Shown here one piece after another: positions 59,001 through 63,806 of a stretch of 64,000 nt of DNA. Made by a program: the position numbers and the translations under genes. The notes below the pieces were generated by a model. The model had not been told where the DNA came from and did not search any database. It saw only the letters and a program-made list of their open reading frames with translations. Each line of letters begins with the position of its first letter. Positions within the stretch are counted from its first letter, which is position 1. Source of the stretch: Pseudomonas sp. LBUM920 (GTDB lineage: Bacteria; Pseudomonadota; Gammaproteobacteria; Pseudomonadales; Pseudomonadaceae); contig NZ_CP027762.1 in assembly GCF_003852315.1 (NCBI RefSeq), positions 2,337,501-2,401,500 on the forward strand. The letters run 5' to 3'.

Positions 59001-60426
59001 CGTACTGGCAGGCCTCTTTAACGAGACTAACCCTAACGAAACCAACGAAGAGCGTGAGGCTAAACGTAACATCATTGCGTCGGTAGTGACCGGCATTGCC
59101 GCGATGAGCAACCCGAACGGCGCTGCTACGGTTACTAATGCCGCGATCGCGAACGTCGATAACAACTGGTTGGCTACGCAACAAGTCGTTCAGATGGCCA
59201 AAGAGGTAGCTGAAGCCAAAACGCCACTCGAGGTATTTGAAGTCACCGGTAAGTGGCTGGCGGTTTCCGGAAATCAAGACCTTATTACCGGAAGCGCGCT
59301 CTTCAAAAGTTTCAAAGACAGCATGGGCGGAGCGGGTATAGACGCTCTGAATAGTGCTGTAGGCGTACTGCGTGACCCAATTGCAAGCATTGACGCTATG
59401 AACGAATTTTTATTGTCGGCGGATGGTGAGAGGCTCTTCGGTGCTGCAGCTGCGGGTTTCAAATCGCAAATTACTCAAATTCGCGATGCATTGGTTGTAG
59501 GCGGTGACTCAAACGCTGAAAACCTAGGCAAGCAATTGGGTGAGGCGGTGGCGTTGTATGCGCAGATCATTGCCACAGGTGGGACAGGAGGTGCCGCCCA
59601 AGGTGCGTCAACACTTGCTAAGGCCGGTATTGAGGTTTCGATCAATAGCTTCAAGGAGATTGCCGCCGGTGCCAAGGCAGCGGGTGGCGTTCAAGGCAAG
59701 CTTGCTAAGCTAGAGCGTCTTGGACCAGATCCTGATGTGCCGCGTCCGATTGATACACCAAATCCCGTGTTGGTTGGCGGCTCCAAATACGTTGAAAGCG
59801 CGACCGTTCAGGTCAATACAACAGTCCAACTTAGTGAAAGCGTAACGCTGGCTAATGGGAAAGTATTGCCTAAGGACAGCATTGTCACGGTTAGTGACGA
59901 TGCTATGAAGGTTGTGTACCCTGATGGGACTAATGAGATTGCTTCATATGCGAAGGTGAATACACCGCCTTTAGGGCTGCCTAACGCTACTCAAGTTGAA
60001 AAGGCAGCTACTCAAGCCAGGAAAGACTTAATAGATGAAATCAATAAAATTCCTTCAAAGTCACAAGCCAGTAAACAAGCAACCATGGTGGGCGCATATG
60101 ACCCGGTTACTGGGAAGACAGCGATTGGTGCTAGCAATGGTGCCGTAGTGGCAGAAATGTTACATCCAACCACCGTAAGATATCTTGAGGATAAGCTAGG
60201 TGTGAAGATCGGCGAGTTCACTGATTTTTGTAAAAATAAGGCTGGCGCTTGCGCGGAGGTATCTGCCGCAGACTCGCTTGTTAGGCAAGGGGTGGATCCC
60301 GCTAGCATAAGGTTTACTGAGGCAGTTCGCACTCGAGAGGTCTGGGGGAAGGATCGTATTCCTGAAGGGGCGATAATTTCACCTTGTGAAAATTGCAGTG
60401 TAAGTTGGCCTCGAGGAGATCTATAA
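41047..60426 (+). CDS. cdiA: Giant filamentous haemagglutinin / CdiA-type contact-dependent inhibition protein, 6,459 residues
   Basis: Order of parts: signal region (1-49); TPS secretion domain (about 50-320) with NPNL at 116-119 and NPYG at 156-159; FHA-1 repeats (about 330-4,100) of LDN-x-x-G type; a Pro-rich stretch with RPDLxxPGLT repeats (about 4,460-4,620); a conserved segment beginning KYLIETNPALTDMKQFM (about 4,635-4,760); FHA-2-type repeats (about 4,765-5,790); and a pretoxin region with AIANVDNNWLATQQ, a VENN-like variant. The last about 130 residues form a toxin tip with CAE (Cys6402, Glu6404) and PCENC (Cys6447, Cys6450), a cytidine-deaminase-like zinc site of the YwqJ type. The gene is longer than Bordetella FHA and E. 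coli CdiA. The toxin activity is inferred. Confidence 0.93.
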   Translation: MDVRQFAFLARQPSAAVKSRSHFLGLPKRGLALILANAMFWQPLLAQADGIVVSAPGTTLGQAGNGVPIVNIAAPNGSGLSHNQFHDYNVGANGVILNNATDRTQSTQLGGIIVGNPNLRGTAANIILNEVNGGSPSQLRGYTEVAGQSAHVIVANPYGISCNGCGFINTPQATLTTGKAVIENGQISRYQVDQGNVAIEGAGLNASNVDQFEIITRATTINAQIQAKKLTIVAGRNDVDARTLNATARAADGSQAPDLAIDSSALGGMYVGAVKLIGTEAGVGVKLSGDMVAGGDIQIDAAGHVVMGQTTAGTAVAVKAVSLEAKGAVYAGTDLSVKTQGALTSQQTLAAKDSIALDAGGRLTNSGIIEAGVNTDNSRNAQGDLRLTAQAIDNTGKTVIASRDLSVNTGELANQGGTLSTQRYAQLTATNVDNQNQGRILSAGSLGLNASQLLNSQGGLVTSTGPLTATVGQLANRNAELSSLGQASLQVATLDNVAGLVSAGQTLSVKASGAINSQGGRIAARQAVQLQAASLDNSQKGVLTSQGTLGVELSGTLANQQQGRIESTGGAQFKVGALDNQQGGVLTSSQTLDLTAGAVNNSGAGQIASAQGLNANLGSLDQQDGGRFYSNTDLNLNLNQGHLDNRSGLINATGQLTLDNLNSVDNRQGEISSARAFTVAARTVDNAAGKLLSDQGLTLQIAQTLNNSAGLIAATGLQIDVANLVNDQNGSVSSRGTLNARVAGMLDNRGGSLSGAGASQLSVGNLNNGGGRLSSQASLSLDLNRGHLDNQGGVISAPGQLLLNHFNSVDNRNGEISSATGFTLQADTLDNRSGKVLSEQSLTLAVAQALSNAAGRVSAASLQVQAGSLDNSSGHLVARDSLNLGVGAALLNHSGEILSRDVRLTAGTLDNAQGRVQGDNLLKIDGGALSNRNGTLASGQTLELTAGSLDNSLGKLTSNAVLTAAIAGNLLNQSGLFTAGANLQLSSADLSNQSGQLSAGGTLQLRAGLVDNSAGGRINGKALSASVTGLDQHNDGRLYSQGDVSLDLNRGHLNNQGGVINAPGSLLLSNLSSVDNQAGEISSATGFSLQADSLDNTRGKVLSEQALTLRIARALENAKGLVSAASLDARTASLSNQDGTLRARDGFNLSVDGLLDNRSGKLLASDLSLAAGGLDNSNGQAQGDHTLAINSGALTNQHGTLAAGSHFTLTAASLDNTEGKLTSDGALTAAISGHLLNQVGLLAATGNLSLNLGSLDNQRQGRISSKADLTLAGNTLDNRAGNLVAVGVLKLNATTLDNRQGSVYANNQLHLLLGDALNNQQGTLRGDAKLDLKAGQVDNSDGGRISSGQSLSASVTGLDQHNDGRLFGQGDVSLDLNRGHLNNQGGAITAPGQLLLSNLNSVANQGGEISSSRAFTLVAETLDNSNAKVLSEQALTLRIARALANTKGLVSAKALELHAGSLSNLGGAVSATEGVALQVDGALDNRNGKLLARTASVNAGSLDNRQGLLQGDATLNLNSLGAVDNRQGTLFGAQTFDIAAASLDNSGGKLTSDARLTARIVGQLLNQTGQLTAGANLQLAAASLDNSAKGSLYAKDHLQLSVSGELNNAQGTLNSDGTFALTAGQVDNSAGGRITSQQQFTASVTGLDQHGDGRLYSQAGVSLDLNHGYLNNQGGLIHAPGALLLSNLASVDNQGGEMSSTQALTFTADNLDNRRGKLLSEQGLVVRISKALDNTKGLVCATGLDLRANSLVNAEGSLKVRDGLTAYVESALDNQQGEILGATTTLAGASLDNSHGLIQGDKLLTLDHSGAVSNRNGRLVTGHALNLTAASLDNTQGTLTSDGTLNALISGQLLNQAGLFAASSQLQLTAASLDNQAKGRLTGKSDLSLTVGQFDNRGGSVVATQQLQLNGTRLDNRGGGLLNSGKAMTLAVDALDNRAGEVSSVTDLTLTGSQFDNSAGGHLLANGEMQLTLQRLDNQLKGIISGQRSISLNAAQLDNSGEGSLYAKGNLSMALSGYLNNQQGALRSDGGLSVHAASLNNDRGRISSAAPLVLATTDAISNQKGELLSAVALTLTSASLDNQGGKIIGDGAVQVTTGAFNNQQSGRLTSADRLDLAAGQVDNRGEGRIASARALTASLSGLDQRNGGELYSLSALTLDMNKGHLNNAGGLINAPGPLVLKNLSSVANQGGEISSKQAFSLAAQSLDNTGGKLLSDQALSLKIEQALTNLKGQISAAGLTAQAASLDNSDGEFSSTRDLTLTLAGELLNVDGEVSSAGASVVNAITLNNRNGQVMGDVSLDLTTLGALTNQGGTVGAGQRLQVASASLDNSQAGSLVSDGSLTVNVAGLLDNQAKGSVLAKGIVDIQAASLDNRGGRVSGQNLLTVRGNSLDNRTGVIRANQDLNLHLGQLDNREGVLNSKQALGVTGQSLSNQGGLISAAGPVHLSLDNVNNSKGRIASQSDLDATLGVLNQQGGELVAQGNLTLRGTTLDNRDGGLVGATRALKLKVDSVDNRAGEISSQIDAELSGQSLDNSGGKLLAGTTLQLTVAQVINQAKGLVFAQEARFTGTRLDNAQGTFAGQRALAIQLAAGLDNTQGKLSSEGTLTLGSQRIDNTGGSISSAGTLGITSASDLLNQGGIVETAQGLTLTSTRLDNSQQGLLKSQGAATLNTGLFDNTLGGRLISADRLDLTATQLSNGGRIASAGTLNANFTGLNQQGGELFSNTQLNLDMNHGEVNNAGLINAPILVLKNLGNLNNQNGEISSQNAFTLAARNLDNSNGKLISNQALTLRVEQALANVKGLVSSASLISRSTSLDNTDGLLSSRGGLDISASDLIDNQRGTLIGDGALLLTAANLDNRGGEIAGKAELAVNVNRLDNRKGQLIGTQTLHVSGASLDNRGGLVGATKALKLDVGTLDNRAGELTSNADLSITGQRLDNSDSGQVFAASGLNLAVEQLLNRQGGKLSGQRLLLTGTGLDNTGGKILSQQPLQLTLGGDLDNSQGLLSSEGTLDVKARSLTNTQGSLSSAQGLNVGVAGQLNNQNGELVTDGALVLSSASLGNQQGSISGKGAVAVSTGVLNNQSGRLNSGDTLNLTASQVNNGGSIGSAKALTASVTGLDQQGGKLFSNSSLSLDLNNGQLNNQGGLINTVGPLLLNNLTTVSNQNGEISSAQAFTLAAQSLDNSNGKLLSNQALTLRLNQALANVKGLIGAASLNAHAGAVDNRGGTLTSRSDLQLTSDGLLNNQDQGLISATQMLTLHSANLNNQNGSLLGAAGVTLSAMALDNSAAGLINSQGSLNLSAASLNTGSGGEVSAKGAMDLNLSALALAGGRVVGEQRVTLDLNNSDLDNRNGLILAKGPLTLNRLRAFNNQNGELSSQQDLALNTGTLDNSGGKLISSQVLTVNAANLINQNGLVSGWQGLNVGGGSLDNRNNGTLSSRNGAVDVRLSGEMLNGGAGALVSQGALSVSAASLDNSGGILSSGAGQSLVVSGLLNNANGGLIDSGTDLDVQAATLGNQAGTVNAQQTLAVTGTDLHNQSGTLASNGRLTLSLLGTLDNTNGKLASAGALLLQRAVQVNNQGGQIASQGLLTLLAGGIDNRQRGTIAGKDRLAITSTGLLQNDADGLIYSQGADLQVKAVGLSNRAGVVQGQSGLSLDVSGDLDNEAGKLLAQTGDVSVKANTLNNQAGTLASLKGLLDANVGDRLLNGYSLGNKAGVIQGQRLNLVAGSVDNQHGRIAAQNGDAVVNANYFANAYGGLYAKDLLRVGGVGLDNSSGQVAANLIELGLSGQLSNHAGIIESDTLLNVRANSVDNQGGQLRAMGGSGKTDFQIAGLFDNRNGRVESRTSDLTLNAAGFQNQGGSLLHSGTGTFDIATANLIDAGGNVVTRGGLTLAADHWTNSSVIQAGRLTVNVNTLNQTASGQLLASDSLVGSGGNWNNDGLIASDGTAQLTLAGSYGGNGRYSSVGNLGLSAGSVNLSTAASVAGGQDSTINVGGQLTNAGRLTSANTMALTAAEVSNAGTLATGANLTLSTNTLVNSNGLITSGGDMQLLANSFTNAYADVYGLGDVLIGKDPNQTKADLLDNRSGTIESAKNLTINAMTVNNVRDVLEYSAHEKSSVKITELDCNLIPGAGCDFRSKGRRNGLWQIDEIDSLNVTRSSVASGLSSGADMQINAQTLNNLSSTIAATGNLTANATTINNQGVQAQAIKTTRTYWNFVSQIFQALPAAANFNAKNSPTPSATVEADLSYFLSLMGGGKLSQTITTLKSDGQSYDAVIQAGGNVALNAAQNINNSVVRPYYAYVAAGRTKADTGAGSGYSTAIAINSQLPPDLAQQQVNPIALPGFSLPTGQNGLFRLSGQGASSGQAAQANAGPQSWTLGAASVGLAQRQQNLPETQGRTIQLEEVTQLAANNRQVSVTAREASGINASASAINVAGVGSADVGTLQPGRTSGGTISHVDGIDAQTAVDGSRPAVDVSRPNVDLSGLTPAERDARIVLTTPDGAPSGSARPDLNVPGLSTVDRDTRVVAIAPGSSRPDLSLPGLTPLAHDAQVAVGTPPPSVVVPVAPVPHETQPAISPVEQPAAASTGSRPAVVVVQPSEAQPTPVASQTVNRVQGLPDKSAVSQPHKYLIETNPALTDMKQFMSSDYLLSGLGYNPDESAKRLGDGFYEQRLIQQAVVARTGQRFLDGQTTDEKLFKHLMDNAIASKQTLNLAVGVNLTSEQVAALTHDIVWLEKSVVNGEEVLVPVLYLANANNRLAPTGALIAGNDVSLIAGQDLNNVGTLRASNNLSAKAGNDLINSGLIEAGNRLDLLAGNNIVNKAGGIIAGRDVTMTAVNGDVINERTVTGHDSSDGLISEHSDFLNSAARIEAANDLSIRAGRDFSNQGSVLQSGRDTTIQAGRDLSFGSVEQVNSNANTSARNNSSSVTQNGSSVTAGRDLSAVAGRDLTAIASRIDAKRDVAMSAIENLSLVSAADEQHSALNLKKVKAQEDHVSQVGTLVKAGGDVALSAGQDLALTASRVSAGDEAYLFAGNDLNLNTAEDSDYSYYSKTKKGSWGKKSTQMNESDSDVAVSSSIDAGKKVVLSAAQDINAVGAKVNSGGALLATAGHDINLIAAENYASQASASSKKGLFSSKSSSNSSGHTTLTSTELVAKSIDLRADNDISLEAAALRAEGAVKLNAGNDVEIGTAEVQQASSQSKQSSKIGVSLTVGMSASQKGQQTQQSASQSIGSDISADSLQITSGRDTTLRGSTLVTDRELKIDAGQNLEVISAENTSSASSKSNSKKVGEVGSWWQSATGVVKTKKADQSETIRQAGSQIASLGGDVSLTAGERYTQIASQVVAPKGDIDIKAKHVDIEAGFDTLKANNTASTSRTAVGGTVSVPMVDALRSLQGTVESAQQTSDGRMLALSAVNAAMSANAALDGGQALMKKDLTGVKISVNLSDSRSHNESSQSGRNVVGSSVVAGGDVNITAKGAGADSNLNVVGSRIDAGGDANLKADGKINLLAAQNTAHQDSSNNNSGWSAGVGFSFGGQQNGFTLDLAANKGRGMSDGDDVTQTNTSVKAGQTVRLDSAGDTNLKGAVVTGQQVQAKVGGDLNIESLQDTSTYRSEQLSANVGVSICVPPFCMGMSSVSGGIGQQKMHSDYASVSDQSGIKARDGGFQVEVKGNTDLKGAIIASTDKAVADAKNTLITGSLTSSDIKNKADYDATSINLSGGYSTGGKVGRDADGNVDATKTGTSAANKGGFGVNAPVALYAGDSSSSKTLSGISGADVTVTDSAKQQELTGQTAEQAVAAINTDVSSDRDGSNKLKPIFDAKEIQVGFEITGKFVQNVSVYLESRAREVDAIRNDAQKEYAKSRDPEVNPTEQAVHRKKYFDLNKQANAIASDWGAGGTYRQIATALVAGASGNVTGGGAQFAQNMVVNYVQQQGSDYIGKLVINGMKEGSPEHAGLHAILGCAGAASSNQSCSAGALGGAASSVLAGLFNETNPNETNEEREAKRNIIASVVTGIAAMSNPNGAATVTNAAIANVDNNWLATQQVVQMAKEVAEAKTPLEVFEVTGKWLAVSGNQDLITGSALFKSFKDSMGGAGIDALNSAVGVLRDPIASIDAMNEFLLSADGERLFGAAAAGFKSQITQIRDALVVGGDSNAENLGKQLGEAVALYAQIIATGGTGGAAQGASTLAKAGIEVSINSFKEIAAGAKAAGGVQGKLAKLERLGPDPDVPRPIDTPNPVLVGGSKYVESATVQVNTTVQLSESVTLANGKVLPKDSIVTVSDDAMKVVYPDGTNEIASYAKVNTPPLGLPNATQVEKAATQARKDLIDEINKIPSKSQASKQATMVGAYDPVTGKTAIGASNGAVVAEMLHPTTVRYLEDKLGVKIGEFTDFCKNKAGACAEVSAADSLVRQGVDPASIRFTEAVRTREVWGKDRIPEGAIISPCENCSVSWPRGDL
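42955..51170 (+). repeat. Higher-order repeat modules in the FHA-1 region
   Basis: Besides the short LDN repeats, a longer block of roughly 38 residues recurs at about 42,960, 43,400, 44,190, 45,180, 46,045, 47,530, 49,240, 50,460 and 51,080. Its pattern is xGHLNNQGGxINAPGxLLLxNLxSV-D/A-N-Q-x-GEISS-x-x-AF. After many of these blocks comes LDNSxGKLLSxQALTLRI-x-QAL-x-N-x-KGLVSA. The copies are degenerate and at irregular distances, so they reflect old internal duplications. Confidence 0.8.
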
Positions 60427-61028
60427 TGATTGTTTTAAATGAAAGTTGGCGACCTGGATTTGGAACAATATTTACGTGGTTTGCCATAGATAAAAATGGA
60501 AGGATCGCTGTGATGGTGAATAATTGTTACGGAGAACTGCCGCAAATTTTGTTAAGGCTCGAAAATGTAGATGCTCAACTTGATAGGCTATCTGAGTTTG
60601 TTTGGGGCGAGTCTTCTGAGTTCTTAAGTTGTTTTCCCGATAAATGCGGTGAACTTAAGGTTGACCTTTATTCTGCCTGGCGATATCAGAAAAAATTCTC
60701 GAAGGAACGTTTGGTTGAGTACCTGAAGTCTGATCTGTTGGAATCAAAGTCCTTTGCAGAGGCTAATCTATCAGTCAATAAAGGCTTTTATGTCTATCAT
60801 GGCGTAGAGGGCGATGATGTCGGTGTGGACTATCCTGTTGGCTATGAAGGGCAGACTGTAATGGGTGACTATTTCAGGTATTTGGTCCCTACAATATTCG
60901 GTGGCATTGATGATATTCCGGAGCCTTTACGTCAGGTGTTGGTGAAGTCTGATAGTTTTGACTTTGCGAGTGATCAGTTGTTGAGGAATGATCAAGTGAG
61001 CTATCACTTTTCTCGTATGCTCTGCTAG
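60426..61028 (+). CDS. cdiI: CdiI-type immunity protein candidate
   Basis: Its ATG overlaps the stop of the giant gene (TAATG), the usual link between toxin tip and immunity gene. The 200-residue protein (MIVLNESWRPGFGTIFTWF..., ending FSRMLC) is soluble and acidic, with no signal peptide, as expected for a cytosolic inhibitor of an internal deaminase. Base composition falls clearly to AT-rich compared with the rest of the locus, a sign of recent exchange of the toxin/immunity cassette. I do not recognise its immunity family. Confidence 0.75.
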   Translation: MIVLNESWRPGFGTIFTWFAIDKNGRIAVMVNNCYGELPQILLRLENVDAQLDRLSEFVWGESSEFLSCFPDKCGELKVDLYSAWRYQKKFSKERLVEYLKSDLLESKSFAEANLSVNKGFYVYHGVEGDDVGVDYPVGYEGQTVMGDYFRYLVPTIFGGIDDIPEPLRQVLVKSDSFDFASDQLLRNDQVSYHFSRMLC

Positions 61029-61464
61029 GACCGGAAAAGGGGATGGATTTGAGTGTCACTTACTTGATTTTTTTTCGGGTGTCCATTTTTCCTAACCTCG
61101 GCTCTTCCGCCGAGCGCGTCTGTATCAGTATTGAGTAAGGCTAAGGCCTTCGTTTTATGGTGCGAAGCTCAATCCGTCCCGGCCGGTTCCCGATATGTTT
61201 CCTGGCGATCAACTTGAGTAAAATCTGCACACCTTTGGCCTTATTCGTCAGTGCCGTACTGCCTAATCGCAAAGAACAATTGAAGTCTATGTTTGAAGCT
61301 AAGCTCGCGTGGCAAACAATCAGCTAATAGGGCTAAATTAGCCATGTTAAAGAAAAGGGGACAGATTTATTTAATCGGGAAAACGGGGTCAGACCACGGT
61401 TTTGTAAAGGTAATCAAAATTGCTCTTTGAAACATGTTAATGGTGGTCTAACCCTATTCTATTT
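61029..61464. other. Non-coding stretch after the CDI cassette with transposase-flank phrases
   Basis: About 435 bp with no supported gene. A CTCGGC-TCTTCC-GCCGAG hairpin lies at about 61,097-61,114 and a palindrome GGCTAA-A-TTAGCC at 61,331-61,343. At 61,351-61,400 come AAGGGGACAGATTTATTT and GGGGTCAGACC, phrases I associate with flanks of IS200-like/RAYT transposase genes. This suggests the scar of a lost element or an old cassette junction. Confidence 0.5.
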
Positions 61465-61767
61465 TCAGGCAGGCGACTTTGTGGGGTTCAGGCACTCGAT
61501 GGAGCGGTCTACGGTGGTCTTTGCCATTTCCAGCAAATGCCACACCGCCAGAATCTTCGCCCGCTCGGGGCTGGGCAGTCGCTCACTGCAATTGAGTGTT
61601 GTGGCCGAAGCGCTGTCGAGCAAGCTGGAAGTGTAGAGCAGGGCGTCTTCGAAGCTCAGGTCTTCGATTTGAACGCCTTGGGCTGGCAGGTAATGGTCGA
61701 TGGCGCGGTTGAAGGCGGCGCGGTCTTTAGTGGCGTTGTGGGGTGGATCGGGGACGACTTTTTTCAT
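61465..61767 (-). CDS. DUF6124-like small protein
   Basis: GGAG 7 bp before the ATG at 61767 supports that start over 61797. The 100-residue protein begins MKKVVPDPP and has ALDHYL-like (AIDHYLPAQ) and LLYTSSLLDSASATTLNC segments typical of a Pseudomonas family I recall as DUF6124 (also linked to DUF3077). Members are widespread and uncharacterised. A long, strongly folded leader lies upstream on the same strand. It is antisense to the gene order of the toxin loci on both sides. Confidence 0.7.
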   Translation of the reverse strand: MKKVVPDPPHNATKDRAAFNRAIDHYLPAQGVQIEDLSFEDALLYTSSLLDSASATTLNCSERLPSPERAKILAVWHLLEMAKTTVDRSIECLNPTKSPA

Positions 61768-61800
61768 GGTGTAACTCCACATAATTGGAGCTGACATCCG

Positions 61801-61980
61801 TCGCGACTAAACGAGGGTGGCGGCTGTACGCAGGTTAGTCGACCGGCCACATGGAAAACCGGCGCACCCGGAGGTGCCCTACGCACAGCCACCATAAAAC
61901 TTCACGGAGGACCATGCGCCATATGAGACCCGAGCGACTAAACCCGATCACTGATAAGCAGTGACGGACCGCAGACTAGC
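61801..61980 (-). ncRNA. Structured leader upstream of the DUF6124-like gene
   Basis: GGTGGCGGCTGTACGCAGG (61815-61833) pairs with CCTACGCACAGCCACC (61877-61892) to make a long stem. It encloses two hairpins: CCGG...CCGG (61842-61861) and GCACC-CGGA-GGTGC (61863-61876). Farther on, TCACTG-ATAAG-CAGTGA forms another hairpin near 61,951-61,967, and CGACTAAAC occurs twice. The strand is taken as minus because the gene at 61465 follows it. It could be a cis-acting RNA element. I cannot name it. Confidence 0.55.
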
Positions 61981-62250
61981 CATCGATTCGAGCAGGCACA
62001 AGGCGGCAGGAATTGTCTAGGAAACGTCCTGCAATTTAAAGAGACACGCCCTGCTGGCCCTTCAAAAACCATGACTGAATGCCACTAACCCGCCCATCAA
62101 CGGTGGTGGTGAATGGCTTTTTGTAGGTGCTTTTCCCCTGCGACGTAGGCAGCTTCTGAAATATCACTCAGCCTACCCAGGCTTGTGTGCGGGGCGTATC
62201 CGCTTGCTTATATTCCGACGCCAACTTCATTGCATCCAGGGATGTGAGGC

Positions 62251-63240
62251 ATGGCGCAGGGCTATATCAACGACCGCACCACGGACTACAGCGGCTTGAA
62301 ATTCCGGTTGATGGGCAGTGCCCCGAGTCGGCAGCGTTCCGACCATTTCGACGTGCTGAACAGGCACCTGCGGCCTGGGCTGGTGATGCCTGGGCAGTTG
62401 GTGATTGTTCCCGATCCCTACAGCGTGACCTGTTCGATGGAAGAGGCCTGGCTGGTACGCCGGGCCGAGGCAATTCGTCGGGAGTTGGACGCTGGCGCCG
62501 GACCCCAAGTAGTCAATAACTATGACCTGCTACAGAGTTTTTTGGGGTACGGCTCGTTGGGCGTGGGCAGCGCGACGTCAGCGTGGGCCCGGCATCTGGA
62601 TGAAGTGGCGCAGACCCTGGAGGCGATTGAACAGCTGTATCAGCGCCTGAAAAACACTGGTTTGGACCGTGAGGCGTTTCTTCGCCAGCGTAAGGCGTTG
62701 TTCGGGCTGCTGGACGCCCAGCTGCAAGGTGCGGCGCGATTTGGCACCGGGTTGCAGGGCAATCAGGCGCTGAAGAAGGTGTTGGGGATTTCTACCAAAA
62801 GCTATCTGCAAAAGGGCGAGATCGCCGGGTATGCGCAGCGGATGCGGGATATTGCGCAAACGTCGAAATGGTTGGGCAAGGGCGCGTATGTGGGGTTGGC
62901 ACTGGACGTGGGCGTGGCTGGGCTGGAAATCAAGGAGGTGTGTGTGGCGGGGCGGGAGGCGCAGTGTCGGCGGGCGAAATATGTGGAGACGGGGAAATTG
63001 ATGGGAGGGGTGGCGGGGGCTTATGGCGCAGGGAAGCTGGGTGCAACAGTAGCCCGTAGCGGCTGTAGGGTTCTTTTGGGCATCGCGGCTAAAGGAAACG
63101 GTGCGCTGGCCTGCGCAGTGATCGGCGGAGCTGCGGGGGGGTACGCAGGGGGCAATGCAACGGGAGAATTCGGAGCGTTTCTGGGAGGGAAGATCGAAGA
63201 GATCGACGGTGATTTGATCTTTCAGCCAGAGGGGGCTTAA
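62251..63240 (+). CDS. Candidate antibacterial toxin with C-terminal glycine-zipper (membrane-inserting) region
   Basis: A 329-residue protein with GTGAGG before the ATG. Residues about 35-56 (LNRHLRPGLVMPGQLVIVPDP) resemble part of a LysM-like module. The middle (about 105-200) is helical. The last about 110 residues are Gly/Ala-rich with small-residue zippers (GGVAGAYGAGKLGATV, CAVIGGAAGGYAGG, GAFLGGK) typical of proteins that enter membranes. There is no signal peptide. It is followed 2 bp later by a small two-TM protein of the kind that protects against pore formers. It could be a type VI or contact-delivered effector. This is inference from layout. Confidence 0.65.
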   Translation: MAQGYINDRTTDYSGLKFRLMGSAPSRQRSDHFDVLNRHLRPGLVMPGQLVIVPDPYSVTCSMEEAWLVRRAEAIRRELDAGAGPQVVNNYDLLQSFLGYGSLGVGSATSAWARHLDEVAQTLEAIEQLYQRLKNTGLDREAFLRQRKALFGLLDAQLQGAARFGTGLQGNQALKKVLGISTKSYLQKGEIAGYAQRMRDIAQTSKWLGKGAYVGLALDVGVAGLEIKEVCVAGREAQCRRAKYVETGKLMGGVAGAYGAGKLGATVARSGCRVLLGIAAKGNGALACAVIGGAAGGYAGGNATGEFGAFLGGKIEEIDGDLIFQPEGA

Positions 63241-63242
63241 GC

Positions 63243-63605
63243 ATGGACTTTCAACTCATCCTGGCAATCATTTTAGCTGCCGGGACACTGATTTTCGCAG
63301 GGCTGACTATATACGCTGAGTACACAAAGCTCGAAGCCCTGGAAAGCTACTTCAGCCAGAACAAAGTGATCTGCGACAACAAACGCTTTTGGGGCAGAAA
63401 TCAGCATATCGACAGGTTTCATCGCATGCTCGTGATCAATGGCCTGTTGGGAATGCCTAAATTTCACATCAAAAGAGGGGAGGTAACCGAGGCTGAACTG
63501 GCGTCCGTGCCCTTGTCCCTAAAGCGTTGGGCGTTGTGGCCGTATCGTTTTGGAATGGTGTGGTTTGCCGGCTGTATGCTTTGGTCCATTTTGTATGGCT
63601 GGTAG
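63243..63605 (+). CDS. Small inner-membrane immunity-protein candidate
   Basis: The ATG is 2 bp after the toxin stop. The 120-residue protein has a TM at about 4-24 (LILAIILAAGTLIFAGLTIYA), a polar middle (SQNKVICDNKRFWGRNQHIDRFHRMLV) and a second TM near 96-118. Two TM segments in the inner membrane match immunity to a membrane-acting toxin. A second, truncated copy starts at 63807. Confidence 0.7.
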   Translation: MDFQLILAIILAAGTLIFAGLTIYAEYTKLEALESYFSQNKVICDNKRFWGRNQHIDRFHRMLVINGLLGMPKFHIKRGEVTEAELASVPLSLKRWALWPYRFGMVWFAGCMLWSILYGW

Positions 63606-63639
63606 CCCGGGACGCACGGCGTTCCGGGCTGCGTTCCCA

Positions 63640-63804
63640 CGGGTGCTGGTCACTGGCGTCGTGTCTAAAGGAGACGGTGCGCTGGCCTGCGCAGTGATCG
63701 GCGGCGCTGCAGGAGGCAACCTATTCGGCACTGGCGGTGCGTTTCTGGGCGGGAAGACCGGAGAGATCGACGGTGATTTGATCTTTCAACCAGAGGGCGC
63801 TTAA
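63640..63804 (+). pseudogene. Orphan copy of the toxin C-terminal tail
   Basis: The frame reads RVLVTGVVSKGDGALACAV..., matching the end of the toxin at 62251-63240 from RVLLGIAAKGNGALACAV through DGDLIFQPEGA with small changes and a short deletion in the glycine zipper. It lacks the N-terminal part and a ribosome site, so it is a tail fragment after the first immunity gene. Such orphan tails can swap into the full-length toxin by recombination. Confidence 0.8.
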
Positions 63805-63806
63805 GC

